A stretch of DNA of 64,000 nucleotides from Candidatus Corynebacterium avicola (GTDB lineage Bacteria > Actinomycetota > Actinomycetes > Mycobacteriales > Mycobacteriaceae). The stretch is taken from the NCBI GenBank assembly GCA_019114135.1, contig DXGC01000086.1:1-64000 (forward strand). Direction: 5' to 3'. Shown in pieces: positions 39,552 to 48,704 of this stretch. Positions within the stretch are counted from its first letter, which is position 1. Each line of letters begins with the position of its first letter. The notes under the pieces were generated by a model. The model saw only the letters and a list, made by a program, of their open reading frames with translations. It had not been told where the DNA came from and made no database searches. A program made the translations under genes and the position numbers.

Positions 39552-40193
39552 ATGAGCGCAATCACCATCTACGGCGCCACCGGTATGGTCGGCCAGGACA
39601 TCGCACGCCAGGCCGTCGAGCGCGGACACCAGGTCACCGGTGTCTCCCGCAGCGCCGAGCCGTCCAACGTGGTCGAGGGCGTCACCTACGTCACCGGTGA
39701 GGTCGGCGACGCCGCCGACGTCGTCGCCAAGGCGCAGGACGCCGACATCGTGGTCATCTCCGTGCCCGGTCCGCGCGACGGCAGCTCCGTCCAGCCGATC
39801 ATCGACGCCCACGCCGCCCTGGTCCCGACGCTCGCCGAGTCCCCGGTCGCCGCGAACACCCGCTTCTTCATCGTCGGTGGTGCAGGCGCAACCCTCACCG
39901 AGGACGGCACCATGCTGAAGGACACCCCCGACTTCCCGGAGGCCTACAAGGCCGAGGCGCAGTCCTTCGCCGAGATTCTCGACATCTACAAGGCCTCCCC
40001 GGAGAACCTCGACTGGGTCATGCTCGCCCCCGCCCCGGAGATCGGCCCGGGTGAGGCCGCCGCGTCCTACAACCTGGGTCTCGACAACCCCGCCGGCGGC
40101 TCCGTGACCACGGGGACCTTCGCCGTCTCCGCCCTCGACGAGCTCGAGAAGCCCGCACACCGTCGGCAGCGTTTCACCGTCGCCGACGCCTGA
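39552..40193 (+). CDS. NAD(P)-binding (NmrA/SDR-like) protein
   Basis: MSAITIYGATGMVGQDIARQAVERGHQVTGVSRS; divergent from hxlR; ATG 39552. Confidence 0.88.
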   Translation: MSAITIYGATGMVGQDIARQAVERGHQVTGVSRSAEPSNVVEGVTYVTGEVGDAADVVAKAQDADIVVISVPGPRDGSSVQPIIDAHAALVPTLAESPVAANTRFFIVGGAGATLTEDGTMLKDTPDFPEAYKAEAQSFAEILDIYKASPENLDWVMLAPAPEIGPGEAAASYNLGLDNPAGGSVTTGTFAVSALDELEKPAHRRQRFTVADA

Positions 40194-40380
40194 TTCCCTG
40201 GACGGGTACGACTCCCCCGTGGGGAAGGCTTTTCCACCTCATGTCCTCAGCGACGTGTAGGGTCTCACCTCGAACCCCTCTGCAGTCTGTGATCTCGGTG
40301 CCGGACACCGCATGATCCAGCGCCAGGCAGAGTGGAGGCCGGGAGACACCGGCATGAACGGGAAGGTGGGAGAAATCTCT

Positions 40381-43300
40381 ATGGCAGCGCAGGACACCGC
40401 GACCGGCGGTAAGAAACTCGTGATCGTCGAGTCCGCCACAAAGGCGAAGAAGATCCAGCGCTTCCTGGGCGACAACTACCTCGTCGACGCCTCCGTCGGC
40501 CACATCCGCGATCTCCCACGCGGCGCCGCCGACGTCCCCACCAAGTACAAGAAGGAGCCCTGGGCACGGCTCGGCGTCAACGTCGACGACGACTTCGAGC
40601 CGCTGTACGTGGTGAACCCGGACAAGAAGAAGAAGGTGTCCGAGCTCAAGGCCAAGCTCAAGCAGTCGGACGAGGTCTACCTCGCGACAGACCCCGACCG
40701 TGAGGGCGAGGCCATCGCCTGGCACCTGCTCGAGGTCCTCAAGCCCAAGGTGCCGGTGCGTCGCATGGTCTTCCACGAGATCACCGAGGCTGCGATCCGT
40801 GAGGCCGCGGACAACACCCGCGATCTCGACCACGACCTGGTCGACGCCCAGGAGACCCGCCGTGTCCTCGACCGTCTCTACGGTTACGAGGTGTCCCCGG
40901 TGCTGTGGAAGAAGGTCATGCCGCGCCTGTCGGCAGGACGCGTCCAGTCCGTAGCCACCCGCGTGATCGTCGAGCGTGAGCGCGAGCGCATGGACTTCGT
41001 CTCCGCCGAGTACTGGGACCTCACCGCCACCCTCGACGCCAGCGCTGCGGCGGCCTCGGCGTCCGGCAACGGGCAGGACGCATCAGCCAACCCGACGTCC
41101 TTCCAGGCGACCCTGTCGTCTGTCGACGGCCGACGCGTGGCCCAGGGCCGCGACTTCGGTGACGACGGAAAGATGAAGACCGGCAAGGCGCAGGCCAATG
41201 TCACCGTCATCGACAAGGCCGTCGCCGAGTCCCTGGCCGAGGGACTGACCGGCGCGTCGATGAGCGTCACCGCGGTGGAGGAGAAGCCCTACACCCGGCG
41301 TCCGTACCCGCCGTTCATGACCTCCACCCTGCAGCAGGAGGCCGGCCGGAAGCTGCACTACACCTCGGAGCGCACGATGCGTATCGCGCAGCGTCTCTAC
41401 GAGAACGGCCACATCACCTACATGCGTACCGACTCCACGACCCTGTCGAAGGCCGGCATCGACGCCGCCCGCCAGCAGGCCAGGGAGCTGTACGGACCGA
41501 CCTACGTGCACGATGCACCGCGGCAGTACAACCGCAAGGTGAAGAACAGCCAGGAGGCCCACGAGGCGATCCGTCCGGCCGGCGAGACCTTCGCCACCCC
41601 CGGCAAGCTCGCCGGGCAGCTCGACACCGAGGAGTTCAAGCTCTACGAGCTGATCTGGCAGCGCACCGTCGCCTCGCAGATGGCCGACGCCCGCGGTACC
41701 TCGATGAAGGTCACCGTCTCCGGCACCGCGACCACCGGTAACGAGGTCGACTTCCAGGCCACCGGACGCACGATCACCTTCCCGGGCTTCCTCAAGGCCT
41801 ACGTGGAGACCACGCAGACCGCCGACGGTCGCAACGTCGCCGACAACGCAGAGAAGGCACTGCCTGTGCTCGCCGAGGGCGACGGACTGACCGCCGAGCA
41901 GGTCACCGCCGACGGCCACTCCACCAACCCGCCGGCCCGCTTCACCGAGGCGTCCCTGGTCAAGACCATGGAGGAACTCGGCATCGGTCGTCCGTCGACC
42001 TATGCCTCGATCATCAACACCATCAAGGCCCGTGGCTACGTGGTCTCCCGTGGCTCCGCCCTGGTGCCCAGCTGGGTCGCCTTCGCCGTGGTGGGACTGA
42101 TGGAGCAGAGCTTCGGCTCGCTGGTGGACTACGAGTTCACCTCCTCGATGGAGGACGAGCTGGACGAGATCGCCCGCGGAGACCAGGACCGTTCCCAGTG
42201 GCTGCGTGGGTTCTACTTCGGTGACGAGAAGGCGTCCGACAACACCGCAGACTCCGTCGCGCGACTGGGCGGCCTCAAGCACCTGGTCGGCGACAACCTG
42301 GAGCAGATCGACGCCCGCAAGGTGAACTCCCTGCATCTCTTCGACGACGCCGACGGTATCCCCGTCATCGTCCGGGTCGGCCGCTACGGCCCCTACCTGG
42401 AGCGCACCAAGCCGGTGCCGGCCGGTTCCCCGGAGGGCACCGAGCCCGAGGTGCAGCGTGCGAACCTGCCGGAGTCGATGACCCCGGACGAGCTGAGCCT
42501 CGAGGTCGCCGAGAAGCTCTTCGCCACCCCGCAGGGCGGCCGCGAGGTCGGCGTGAACCCGGCCAACGGCCGGATGATCATGGCCCGTGAAGGACGCTAC
42601 GGTCCCTACGTCACCGAGAAGGTCAAGGACGACGAGGAGGCCCGGGTCACCGCCGAGGCGGAGAAGACCGTCGAGGCCGAGCGCGACGCCGATGACGCCG
42701 CCCGTGCCGAGGAGGGCAAGAAGCCGCTCAGCAGGGAGACCAAGACCGCGGAGAACCGTAAGGCCAAGCGGATCAAGGAGATCCTGGAGGAGACCCTCAA
42801 GCCGAAGACGGCGTCCCTGTTCGCCTCGATGGACCCGGCGACGGTGACCCTGGACGAGGCGCTGAAGCTGATGAGCCTGCCCCGTGAGGTCGGTGTCGAC
42901 CCCTCCGACGGTGAGATGATCACCGCCCAGAACGGCCGGTACGGTGCGTACCTGAAGAAGGGCAACGACTCCCGGTCGCTGGTGAACGAGGAACAGATCT
43001 TCACCGTCACGCTGGACGAGGCGCGCCGGATCTACGCCGAGCCGAAGCGTCGTGGCCGTGCGGCCGCGAGGCCGCCGCTGAAGCAGCTGGGCGACAACGA
43101 CGTCTCCGGCAAGCCCATGACGGTGAAGGAGGGGCGCTTCGGCGCCTACGTCACCGACGGGACGACGAACGCCTCGCTGCGTCGTGGTGACTCCCCGGAG
43201 ACCATGACCGACGCACGGGCGAATGAGCTGCTCAGTGAGCGTCGTGCCAAGGAGGCCGCCGACGGTGGCTCGGGTGGGACCAAGAAGTCGGCGAAGTCGG

Positions 43301-43410
43301 CCCGCAAGTCGCCGGCGAAGAAGTCGACCAAGAAGACCGCGAAGAAGACGACCAAGAAGGCCACGAAGTCGACCGCGAAGAAGGCCGCGGCGAAGAAGAC
43401 GGCGAAGTAG
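40381..43410 (+). CDS. topA: DNA topoisomerase I with Lys-rich tail
   Basis: LVIVESATKAKKIQRFLGDNY, ATDPDREGEAIAWHL, ITYMRTDSTTLS active-site Tyr; ATG 40381. Confidence 0.96.
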   Translation: MAAQDTATGGKKLVIVESATKAKKIQRFLGDNYLVDASVGHIRDLPRGAADVPTKYKKEPWARLGVNVDDDFEPLYVVNPDKKKKVSELKAKLKQSDEVYLATDPDREGEAIAWHLLEVLKPKVPVRRMVFHEITEAAIREAADNTRDLDHDLVDAQETRRVLDRLYGYEVSPVLWKKVMPRLSAGRVQSVATRVIVERERERMDFVSAEYWDLTATLDASAAAASASGNGQDASANPTSFQATLSSVDGRRVAQGRDFGDDGKMKTGKAQANVTVIDKAVAESLAEGLTGASMSVTAVEEKPYTRRPYPPFMTSTLQQEAGRKLHYTSERTMRIAQRLYENGHITYMRTDSTTLSKAGIDAARQQARELYGPTYVHDAPRQYNRKVKNSQEAHEAIRPAGETFATPGKLAGQLDTEEFKLYELIWQRTVASQMADARGTSMKVTVSGTATTGNEVDFQATGRTITFPGFLKAYVETTQTADGRNVADNAEKALPVLAEGDGLTAEQVTADGHSTNPPARFTEASLVKTMEELGIGRPSTYASIINTIKARGYVVSRGSALVPSWVAFAVVGLMEQSFGSLVDYEFTSSMEDELDEIARGDQDRSQWLRGFYFGDEKASDNTADSVARLGGLKHLVGDNLEQIDARKVNSLHLFDDADGIPVIVRVGRYGPYLERTKPVPAGSPEGTEPEVQRANLPESMTPDELSLEVAEKLFATPQGGREVGVNPANGRMIMAREGRYGPYVTEKVKDDEEARVTAEAEKTVEAERDADDAARAEEGKKPLSRETKTAENRKAKRIKEILEETLKPKTASLFASMDPATVTLDEALKLMSLPREVGVDPSDGEMITAQNGRYGAYLKKGNDSRSLVNEEQIFTVTLDEARRIYAEPKRRGRAAARPPLKQLGDNDVSGKPMTVKEGRFGAYVTDGTTNASLRRGDSPETMTDARANELLSERRAKEAADGGSGGTKKSAKSARKSPAKKSTKKTAKKTTKKATKSTAKKAAAKKTAK

Positions 43411-43443
43411 GTCGGGCCGCGGGGAGGCCGCCGGTGCGGATCC

Positions 43444-44970
43444 CTACCCGCGCTCGGCGAGCGTGGAGCGGATAGGCCGGGCCAGCTGGGTCATCGACTG
43501 CCGGCCCCGCAGCTCCACCGACTTCATCACGGTCCAGCGGGCCTGCTCGGCCTCGTTGGCCTGGCGTAGCGTCGCCGCATTGGTCAGCACCCGACCGGGG
43601 GTGTCCTTGGCCAGGTCGGTCAGGCGGGCCGCGGAGTTCACCGCGTCACCGATCACCGTGTACTCGAATCGGTCCTGGGCGCCGATGTGCCCGGCCACGA
43701 CCTCTCCCACGGCCACGCCGATGCCGGCCTGCAGCTCGTGGTCCTCCAGCTCCAGGTTCAGCTCCCGGGCTGCGGTCATGGCGTGCCCGGCGATGTCGTC
43801 CAGGGGGATCGGTGCACCGAAGACGGCCAGGGCGGCGTCGCCCTCGAACTTGTTGATCATGCCGCGGTTGCGGTGCACGACCTCCACCACGCGGTCGAAG
43901 AAGCTGTTCAGCGCGCTGACCACGTGCTGCGGCTCGCGGGAGACCGCGAAGCCGGTCGAGCCGATGACGTCGACGAAGAGCACGCCCACGAAGCGGTTCT
44001 CGCCACCGAGCTCCGGCTTCTCCTCGATCGCACGGCGGGCGACCTCGTCGCCGACGTAGCGTCCGAACAGCTTGCGCACCTGCTCGCGCTCCCGCAGGCC
44101 GGCCATCATCTCGTTGAAGCCGGCCTGCAGCACGCCGATCTCAGTGGCGTCGTAGATGCGCACCTGGGCCCGGGAATCACCGCGGCGGACCCGGTTCATC
44201 GCGTACTGGAGCTCACGGATCGGGTCGACCACCGTCATCGTGGTCAGCCGGGTGCCGGAGTAACCGGTGACCAGGGCCGTCAGACTCAACGCCAGCACAC
44301 CGGGCAGGATCTCACGGGCGTCCCCGGGGAAGAAGGCGGTGGCCTGCGCCAGCACCATCAACACCACGCCGATCACCGGGACCGCCGACGTCAGGATCCA
44401 CACCATGGTGATCTGCTTCGACAGCGGGGAGATGTGCTCCTGCGGTGCCGGGCTACGGTCCAGGGCACGGGCGGCCACGGGACGGACCAGTCGCTCGGCG
44501 ACCATGAAGGTCATCAGCACCACCATCGCACCGCCGAGTATCGCGGTCACGGCGACTGTCAACGCCCAGTCCGTGGAGACCTGGTAGGCGACGACGGTGA
44601 AGATCACCACGCCGATCGCCCACAGTCCTGCGCCCAACATCGCCTGCATGGTGGGGATGCGCAGCACCAGACTCCGGATCGCCACCGGGTCGGAGGCGCC
44701 CGGGTTGCGTTGCCAGCGCAACACCGGGGCGAAGAAGTACAAGGTCATCGAGATGCCCGCGACCAGCGCGACGATGAAGTAGAGGCCGTACAGGGAGGCG
44801 GTCCTGGTGTCGACGGACACCAGCTCGTGGGCCCCACCGAGGGGCACGAGGAAGCGCAGGAACGTGGCCAGGGCAAGCGCGCCGACGACGTTCACGATCA
44901 GGACGGACAGGGCGTACAGCGGCCACGTGGTGCCCCACGCCCACTTGATGTACTGACCCAGTTTCTCCAT
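43444..44970 (-). CDS. cyaB: Class III adenylate cyclase with TM and HAMP regions
   Basis: 6-TM N-terminus, HAMP, VGVLFVDVIGSTGFAVS, KFEGDAALAVFGAP; adjacent to topA as in C. glutamicum. Confidence 0.9.
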   Translation of the reverse strand: MEKLGQYIKWAWGTTWPLYALSVLIVNVVGALALATFLRFLVPLGGAHELVSVDTRTASLYGLYFIVALVAGISMTLYFFAPVLRWQRNPGASDPVAIRSLVLRIPTMQAMLGAGLWAIGVVIFTVVAYQVSTDWALTVAVTAILGGAMVVLMTFMVAERLVRPVAARALDRSPAPQEHISPLSKQITMVWILTSAVPVIGVVLMVLAQATAFFPGDAREILPGVLALSLTALVTGYSGTRLTTMTVVDPIRELQYAMNRVRRGDSRAQVRIYDATEIGVLQAGFNEMMAGLREREQVRKLFGRYVGDEVARRAIEEKPELGGENRFVGVLFVDVIGSTGFAVSREPQHVVSALNSFFDRVVEVVHRNRGMINKFEGDAALAVFGAPIPLDDIAGHAMTAARELNLELEDHELQAGIGVAVGEVVAGHIGAQDRFEYTVIGDAVNSAARLTDLAKDTPGRVLTNAATLRQANEAEQARWTVMKSVELRGRQSMTQLARPIRSTLAERG

Positions 44971-45027
44971 GCCCTACAGAGTAACCGAGGCCACGGACGC
45001 GATGTCCGGGTACTACACTTGCCGGGT

Positions 45028-46374
45028 GTGACTACCGCAGCGGGCAGCATCCCAGACAGCCGTGACGACGGGGACCGGGCAGGTACCGGAGCCACCGACG
45101 TCTTCGGCGCCAACGTCCTCAGCCCGCATGTGACCGCGCCTTTGCGCGCCGCGGTGGCGGCGGCGCGCAGCAGGGTCGCCGGGGGACGTTTCGCCGAGCC
45201 CTCGGCGACCGCCGACGGGGGACAGGACGCCGCGATGACCCACTCGTGGTTGTTCACCGGCCCGCCCGGTTCCGGACGCAGCGTCGCGGCGAAGGCCTTC
45301 GCCACCGCCCTGGTCTGTGACAACCCGGACGTCATCGGTTGCGGACGCTGCGACCAGTGCCGCTCGGCGGCGGCAGGGAGCCACCCGGACATCACCTGGG
45401 TGCACACCGACGGAGTGGTGATCCAGGTGGCCGAGGCCCGCGAGGTCATCCGTACTGCCGCGGCGATGCCGACCGTGGCCCCGTGGCGCATCGTGGTCTT
45501 CGAGGATGCCGACCGCTTCAACGACTCCAGTGCCAACTCCTTGCTGAAGAGCATCGAGGAGCCGCCGGAGCGCACCGTGTTCATCCTGTGCGCCCCCAGC
45601 ACCGACCCGCAGGACATCGCGGTGACCCTGCGCTCGCGCTGCCGGCACCTGTACGTCCCCACCCCCTCGAAGCAGGAGGTCGAGGCGGTGCTGCTCGCCG
45701 ACGAGAAGCTGGGACTGTCGTCGGACCAGGCGTCGTGGGCCGCGGACGTCTCCGGTGGACACATCGGTCGTGCCCGGCACCTTGCCTCGCAGGACACCGC
45801 CCGGCAGAAGCGGGCGACCGCCTTGCGGCTGCCGGGTTTGGTCTACGAGGGGGCCCGGGCGTACCAGTTCATCACCGAGCTGGTGAAGACGGCGACGGAG
45901 GAGGCCGCGGCATCGGTCGCCGACCGTGAGGCCAAGGAGGTCGCGGAACTGGAGAGCGCACTGGGTATGGGTGCCAGGGGACGCGGCGTGGCCAAGGCGC
46001 AGGTCGGCTCGGCCGGTCAGATCAAGGAGCTGGAGAAGGAGCAGAAGAACCGGCGCACCCGGTTGCTGCGGGACTCACTGGACCTGGCGCTGATCGACAT
46101 CGCCGGGTTGTACCGGGACGCGATGATGCTCGCCGCCTCCGCGGTCGACGAGACTGACGAGACTGCCGAGTCTGTGGCCCCGGTCGGTGGTTTCCTGCAC
46201 CCGGACCAGTCGAAGGTCTCCGGTGAGCTCGCCCGACGCAACAGTGCGGATTCGTTGGTGCGCTGCATCGACGCGGTGTCGGAATGCCGGACGACCCTCG
46301 GTTTCAACGTGAAGCCGGAGGTCGCGTTGACGGCGATGGTGGGCCGGTTGAAGGAGTGCTGCGGGCAGGCCTAG
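45028..46374 (+). CDS. holB: DNA polymerase III subunit delta'
   Basis: GPPGSGRSVAAKAFATALVC, CGRCDQCRSAAAGSHPD, DADRFNDSSANSLLKSIEEPP; GTG 45028 start. Confidence 0.92.
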   Translation: MTTAAGSIPDSRDDGDRAGTGATDVFGANVLSPHVTAPLRAAVAAARSRVAGGRFAEPSATADGGQDAAMTHSWLFTGPPGSGRSVAAKAFATALVCDNPDVIGCGRCDQCRSAAAGSHPDITWVHTDGVVIQVAEAREVIRTAAAMPTVAPWRIVVFEDADRFNDSSANSLLKSIEEPPERTVFILCAPSTDPQDIAVTLRSRCRHLYVPTPSKQEVEAVLLADEKLGLSSDQASWAADVSGGHIGRARHLASQDTARQKRATALRLPGLVYEGARAYQFITELVKTATEEAAASVADREAKEVAELESALGMGARGRGVAKAQVGSAGQIKELEKEQKNRRTRLLRDSLDLALIDIAGLYRDAMMLAASAVDETDETAESVAPVGGFLHPDQSKVSGELARRNSADSLVRCIDAVSECRTTLGFNVKPEVALTAMVGRLKECCGQA

Positions 46375-46421
46375 AGCGGGTTTGTTCACTTGCGCGCGGG
46401 TCCGCTAGGATATTCGCCTGT

Positions 46422-46494
46422 GCCGCTTTAGCTCAGTCGGCAGAGCGTTTCACTCGTAATGAAAAGGTCGCGAGTTCGATTCTCGCAAGCGGCT
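46422..46494 (+). tRNA. tRNA-Thr (anticodon CGT)
   Basis: gccgcttTAGCTCAGTCGGCAGAGCgTTTCA-CTCGTAA-TGAAAaggtcGCGAG-TTCGATT-CTCGCaagcggct cloverleaf. Confidence 0.97.
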
Positions 46495-46503
46495 CTGTGG
46501 AGA

Positions 46504-46540
46504 ACCCCCGGAACGACGACAGTCGCCCGGGGGTCTTTTC
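46504..46540 (+). terminator. Terminator after tRNA-Thr
   Basis: acccccgg ... ccgggggtctttt. Confidence 0.75.
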
Positions 46541-46602
46541 GTGTCCGGGGCGCCTGCTACTACTTGTTCAGGTACGGGAGACGGCAGAAAGGAGCACGCC
46601 AC

Positions 46603-47373
46603 ATGGTCATGGGGCCGACCCACGCGATGTCCGGGGCCGCGGCCGGGGCGGTGGTCGCGGTGGCCACCGCCGAGCTGACCTCGCAGCCGGTCACGGCCTC
46701 GGCAGCGGGTGTGCTCATCGGGGTGACTGCCGGTGCGGCGATCCTGCCGGACCTGGACCACCCCTCCGGCACGGCTGCCCGGGTCCTGGGGCCGGTCAGC
46801 CGGCTGCTGGCGGTGTTCGTCAACCGGGCCTCGGCGATGATCGCCGAGATCACCGGTGCGAAGGGACGCACCGTCGGCGGTCACCGTACCGCCACGCACA
46901 CCCTGCTGTTCGCTGTCTTCCTCGCCGCCGTGACGTGGACGGCGGTGAGTCTGGGCAGGCAGAACCTCACCCTGGCCATCTTCGCCTCGCTGGTGCTGCT
47001 GGCCCTGCATTCCCTGGCCCGACCGTGGGCAAGAACCTGGGGAGCAGTGGGGTCGGTCGTGGTCGCTGCCGGACTCACGCTGCTCATCGCCCGTGACATG
47101 CCGGAGATGTTGTCGGCACCGGTGGTGGCCACGGCGGTGGGCGTCGGGTGTGTGACCCACTGCGTGGGGGACGCGGTGACCCGCAGCGGGGTGCCGTTGT
47201 TCGCCCCACTGGTCCCGGTCGGCGGTGACCGCTGGGGGTCGGTGCACCTGCTGCCCGGCCCTTTGAGGATCAGGGCGTCCGGTCCCGGCGACAGCCTGGT
47301 CATGGTGGCCTGTATCGCGGCGCTGGTGTTCGTGCTGGTCCAGGGATGGAACCGGGGTCTGATCGTGGCGTGA
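46603..47373 (+). CDS. Membrane-bound metal-dependent hydrolase (YdjM/DUF457-like)
   Basis: GPTHAMSGAAAGAV, LPDLDHPSGT, GGHRTATHTLLF; RBS aaaggag upstream of ATG 46603. Confidence 0.85.
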   Translation: MVMGPTHAMSGAAAGAVVAVATAELTSQPVTASAAGVLIGVTAGAAILPDLDHPSGTAARVLGPVSRLLAVFVNRASAMIAEITGAKGRTVGGHRTATHTLLFAVFLAAVTWTAVSLGRQNLTLAIFASLVLLALHSLARPWARTWGAVGSVVVAAGLTLLIARDMPEMLSAPVVATAVGVGCVTHCVGDAVTRSGVPLFAPLVPVGGDRWGSVHLLPGPLRIRASGPGDSLVMVACIAALVFVLVQGWNRGLIVA

Positions 47374-47452
47374 CGGGTACGCTGGACACCAATTTCTTTC
47401 AGACTGATCCCGACTGATCCCCAGAGTCCGCTGATGCAGCAGGAGGTTCACC

Positions 47453-48019
47453 ATGTCATTGCCGAGCGCGCCCGCCGACCGTTTCCGCGAGGTCGCCGCA
47501 GGCTTCACCGCCCAGACCGAAAACGTCGACTGGGACGCGCAGACACCGTGCAGTGAATGGCAGGCCCGGAATCTGATCGGCCACCTCATCAGCTGGTTCG
47601 GTCCCGCCCTCGAGGACGTCGGGGTCGACATCGAACTCACTGCCGACCGGACGCAGGATCCGGGCGCGGCCTGGGCGGAGTTTGCCGCGCTGGTCCAGCA
47701 GACCCTCGACGACCCCGAGAAGTCCGAGGCACTGGTCACCCGTGGCCCCGTCCCCGGACAGTCACTGACCCGCAACGCCACCGCGTTCTTCATCCCCGAC
47801 GTCTTCATGCACACCTGGGACCTGGCCCGGTCCCAGGGGCGGGACGTGGAGCTGGACGAGGAATTCGCGGAGAAGAACCTGGCCGGGCTGCGGTCGTTGG
47901 GGGAGCAGCTGCAGGCCCGCGGGCAGTTCGGTCCGCCGATCGAGGCGCCGGCCGATGCGAGCGCCACCATCCGTCTCATGGCGTATGTGGGACGCGACCC
48001 GAAATTCGGGCTTAGCTAG
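47453..48019 (+). CDS. TIGR03086-type / mycothiol-dependent maleylpyruvate isomerase-like protein
   Basis: DWDAQTPCSEWQARNLIGHLISW, DVFMHTWDLARSQGRD. Confidence 0.82.
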   Translation: MSLPSAPADRFREVAAGFTAQTENVDWDAQTPCSEWQARNLIGHLISWFGPALEDVGVDIELTADRTQDPGAAWAEFAALVQQTLDDPEKSEALVTRGPVPGQSLTRNATAFFIPDVFMHTWDLARSQGRDVELDEEFAEKNLAGLRSLGEQLQARGQFGPPIEAPADASATIRLMAYVGRDPKFGLS

Positions 48020-48049
48020 AACTATGCGTTAGACCCCCACACACGAGAA

Positions 48050-48085
48050 AACCCCGTCGGGACCGGCAGCGGCCCGTACGGGGTT
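48050..48085 (+). terminator. Intrinsic terminator
   Basis: aaccccgt ... acggggtt hairpin. Confidence 0.65.
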
Positions 48086-48317
48086 GATCTCATGACCCGG
48101 TCGATGGGGACCGGGCGCCCGATTGATCTGGCGGTGAGGGCAGTGGCGATGGCATCGACAAGGACGGGACCGTCCTTTCGGATTCGGTGATCCGGACAGC
48201 ACGGTTACCTGGCTGGCACCCGTGAAGCTGCCTCACTGTGAACATCGCGAGCGGGCCAGAGGCGTTACGGGGTCGGAACAATCCCTAGCGGAAACGCACC
48301 GCGGGTCGACCACAGGG

Positions 48318-48704
48318 TCACTTCCGGGCGGGGACGACCTCGGTGCCGAAGGGGAAGCACGTCACCGGGATCATCTTGATGTTCGCCCAGGCCATCGGCA
48401 GCCCGATGATCGTCAGCGCCAGCGGGATCGACGTCAGCACGTGGCCGATCGCCAGCCACCAACCGGCGATGATGAACCAGATGACGTTGCCGATGCCGGC
48501 GGCGACACTGGTGCGCTCAGACTGCACGACATCGCGTCCGAACGGCCAGATCACGTATCCGGCGATGCGGAAGGACGCCAGACCGAAGGGGATGGTGACG
48601 ATGAGGATGCAGGCGAGGATTCCCGCCAGCGTGTAGGCGAGGAACAGCCAGAATCCGGAGAGTACCAGCCAGATGACGTTGAGGATCAGTCGCAGGAAAC
48701 TCAT
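48318..48704 (-). CDS. YccF domain protein
   Basis: NVIWLVLSGFWLFLAYTLAGILACILIVTIPFGLASFRIAGYVIWPFGRDV; two YccF repeats. Confidence 0.9.
   Translation of the reverse strand: MSFLRLILNVIWLVLSGFWLFLAYTLAGILACILIVTIPFGLASFRIAGYVIWPFGRDVVQSERTSVAAGIGNVIWFIIAGWWLAIGHVLTSIPLALTIIGLPMAWANIKMIPVTCFPFGTEVVPARK

Noticed and set aside
43240-43410. Lys/Ala/Thr-rich tandem repeats at the topA 3' end
   Set aside because: Basic C-terminal tails are a known feature of actinobacterial TopA; not treated as novel.
43687-45027. N-terminal 447 aa of the 895-aa ORF that includes holB
   Set aside because: Overlaps antisense to cyaB and lacks family similarity; the real holB start is assigned to GTG 45028.
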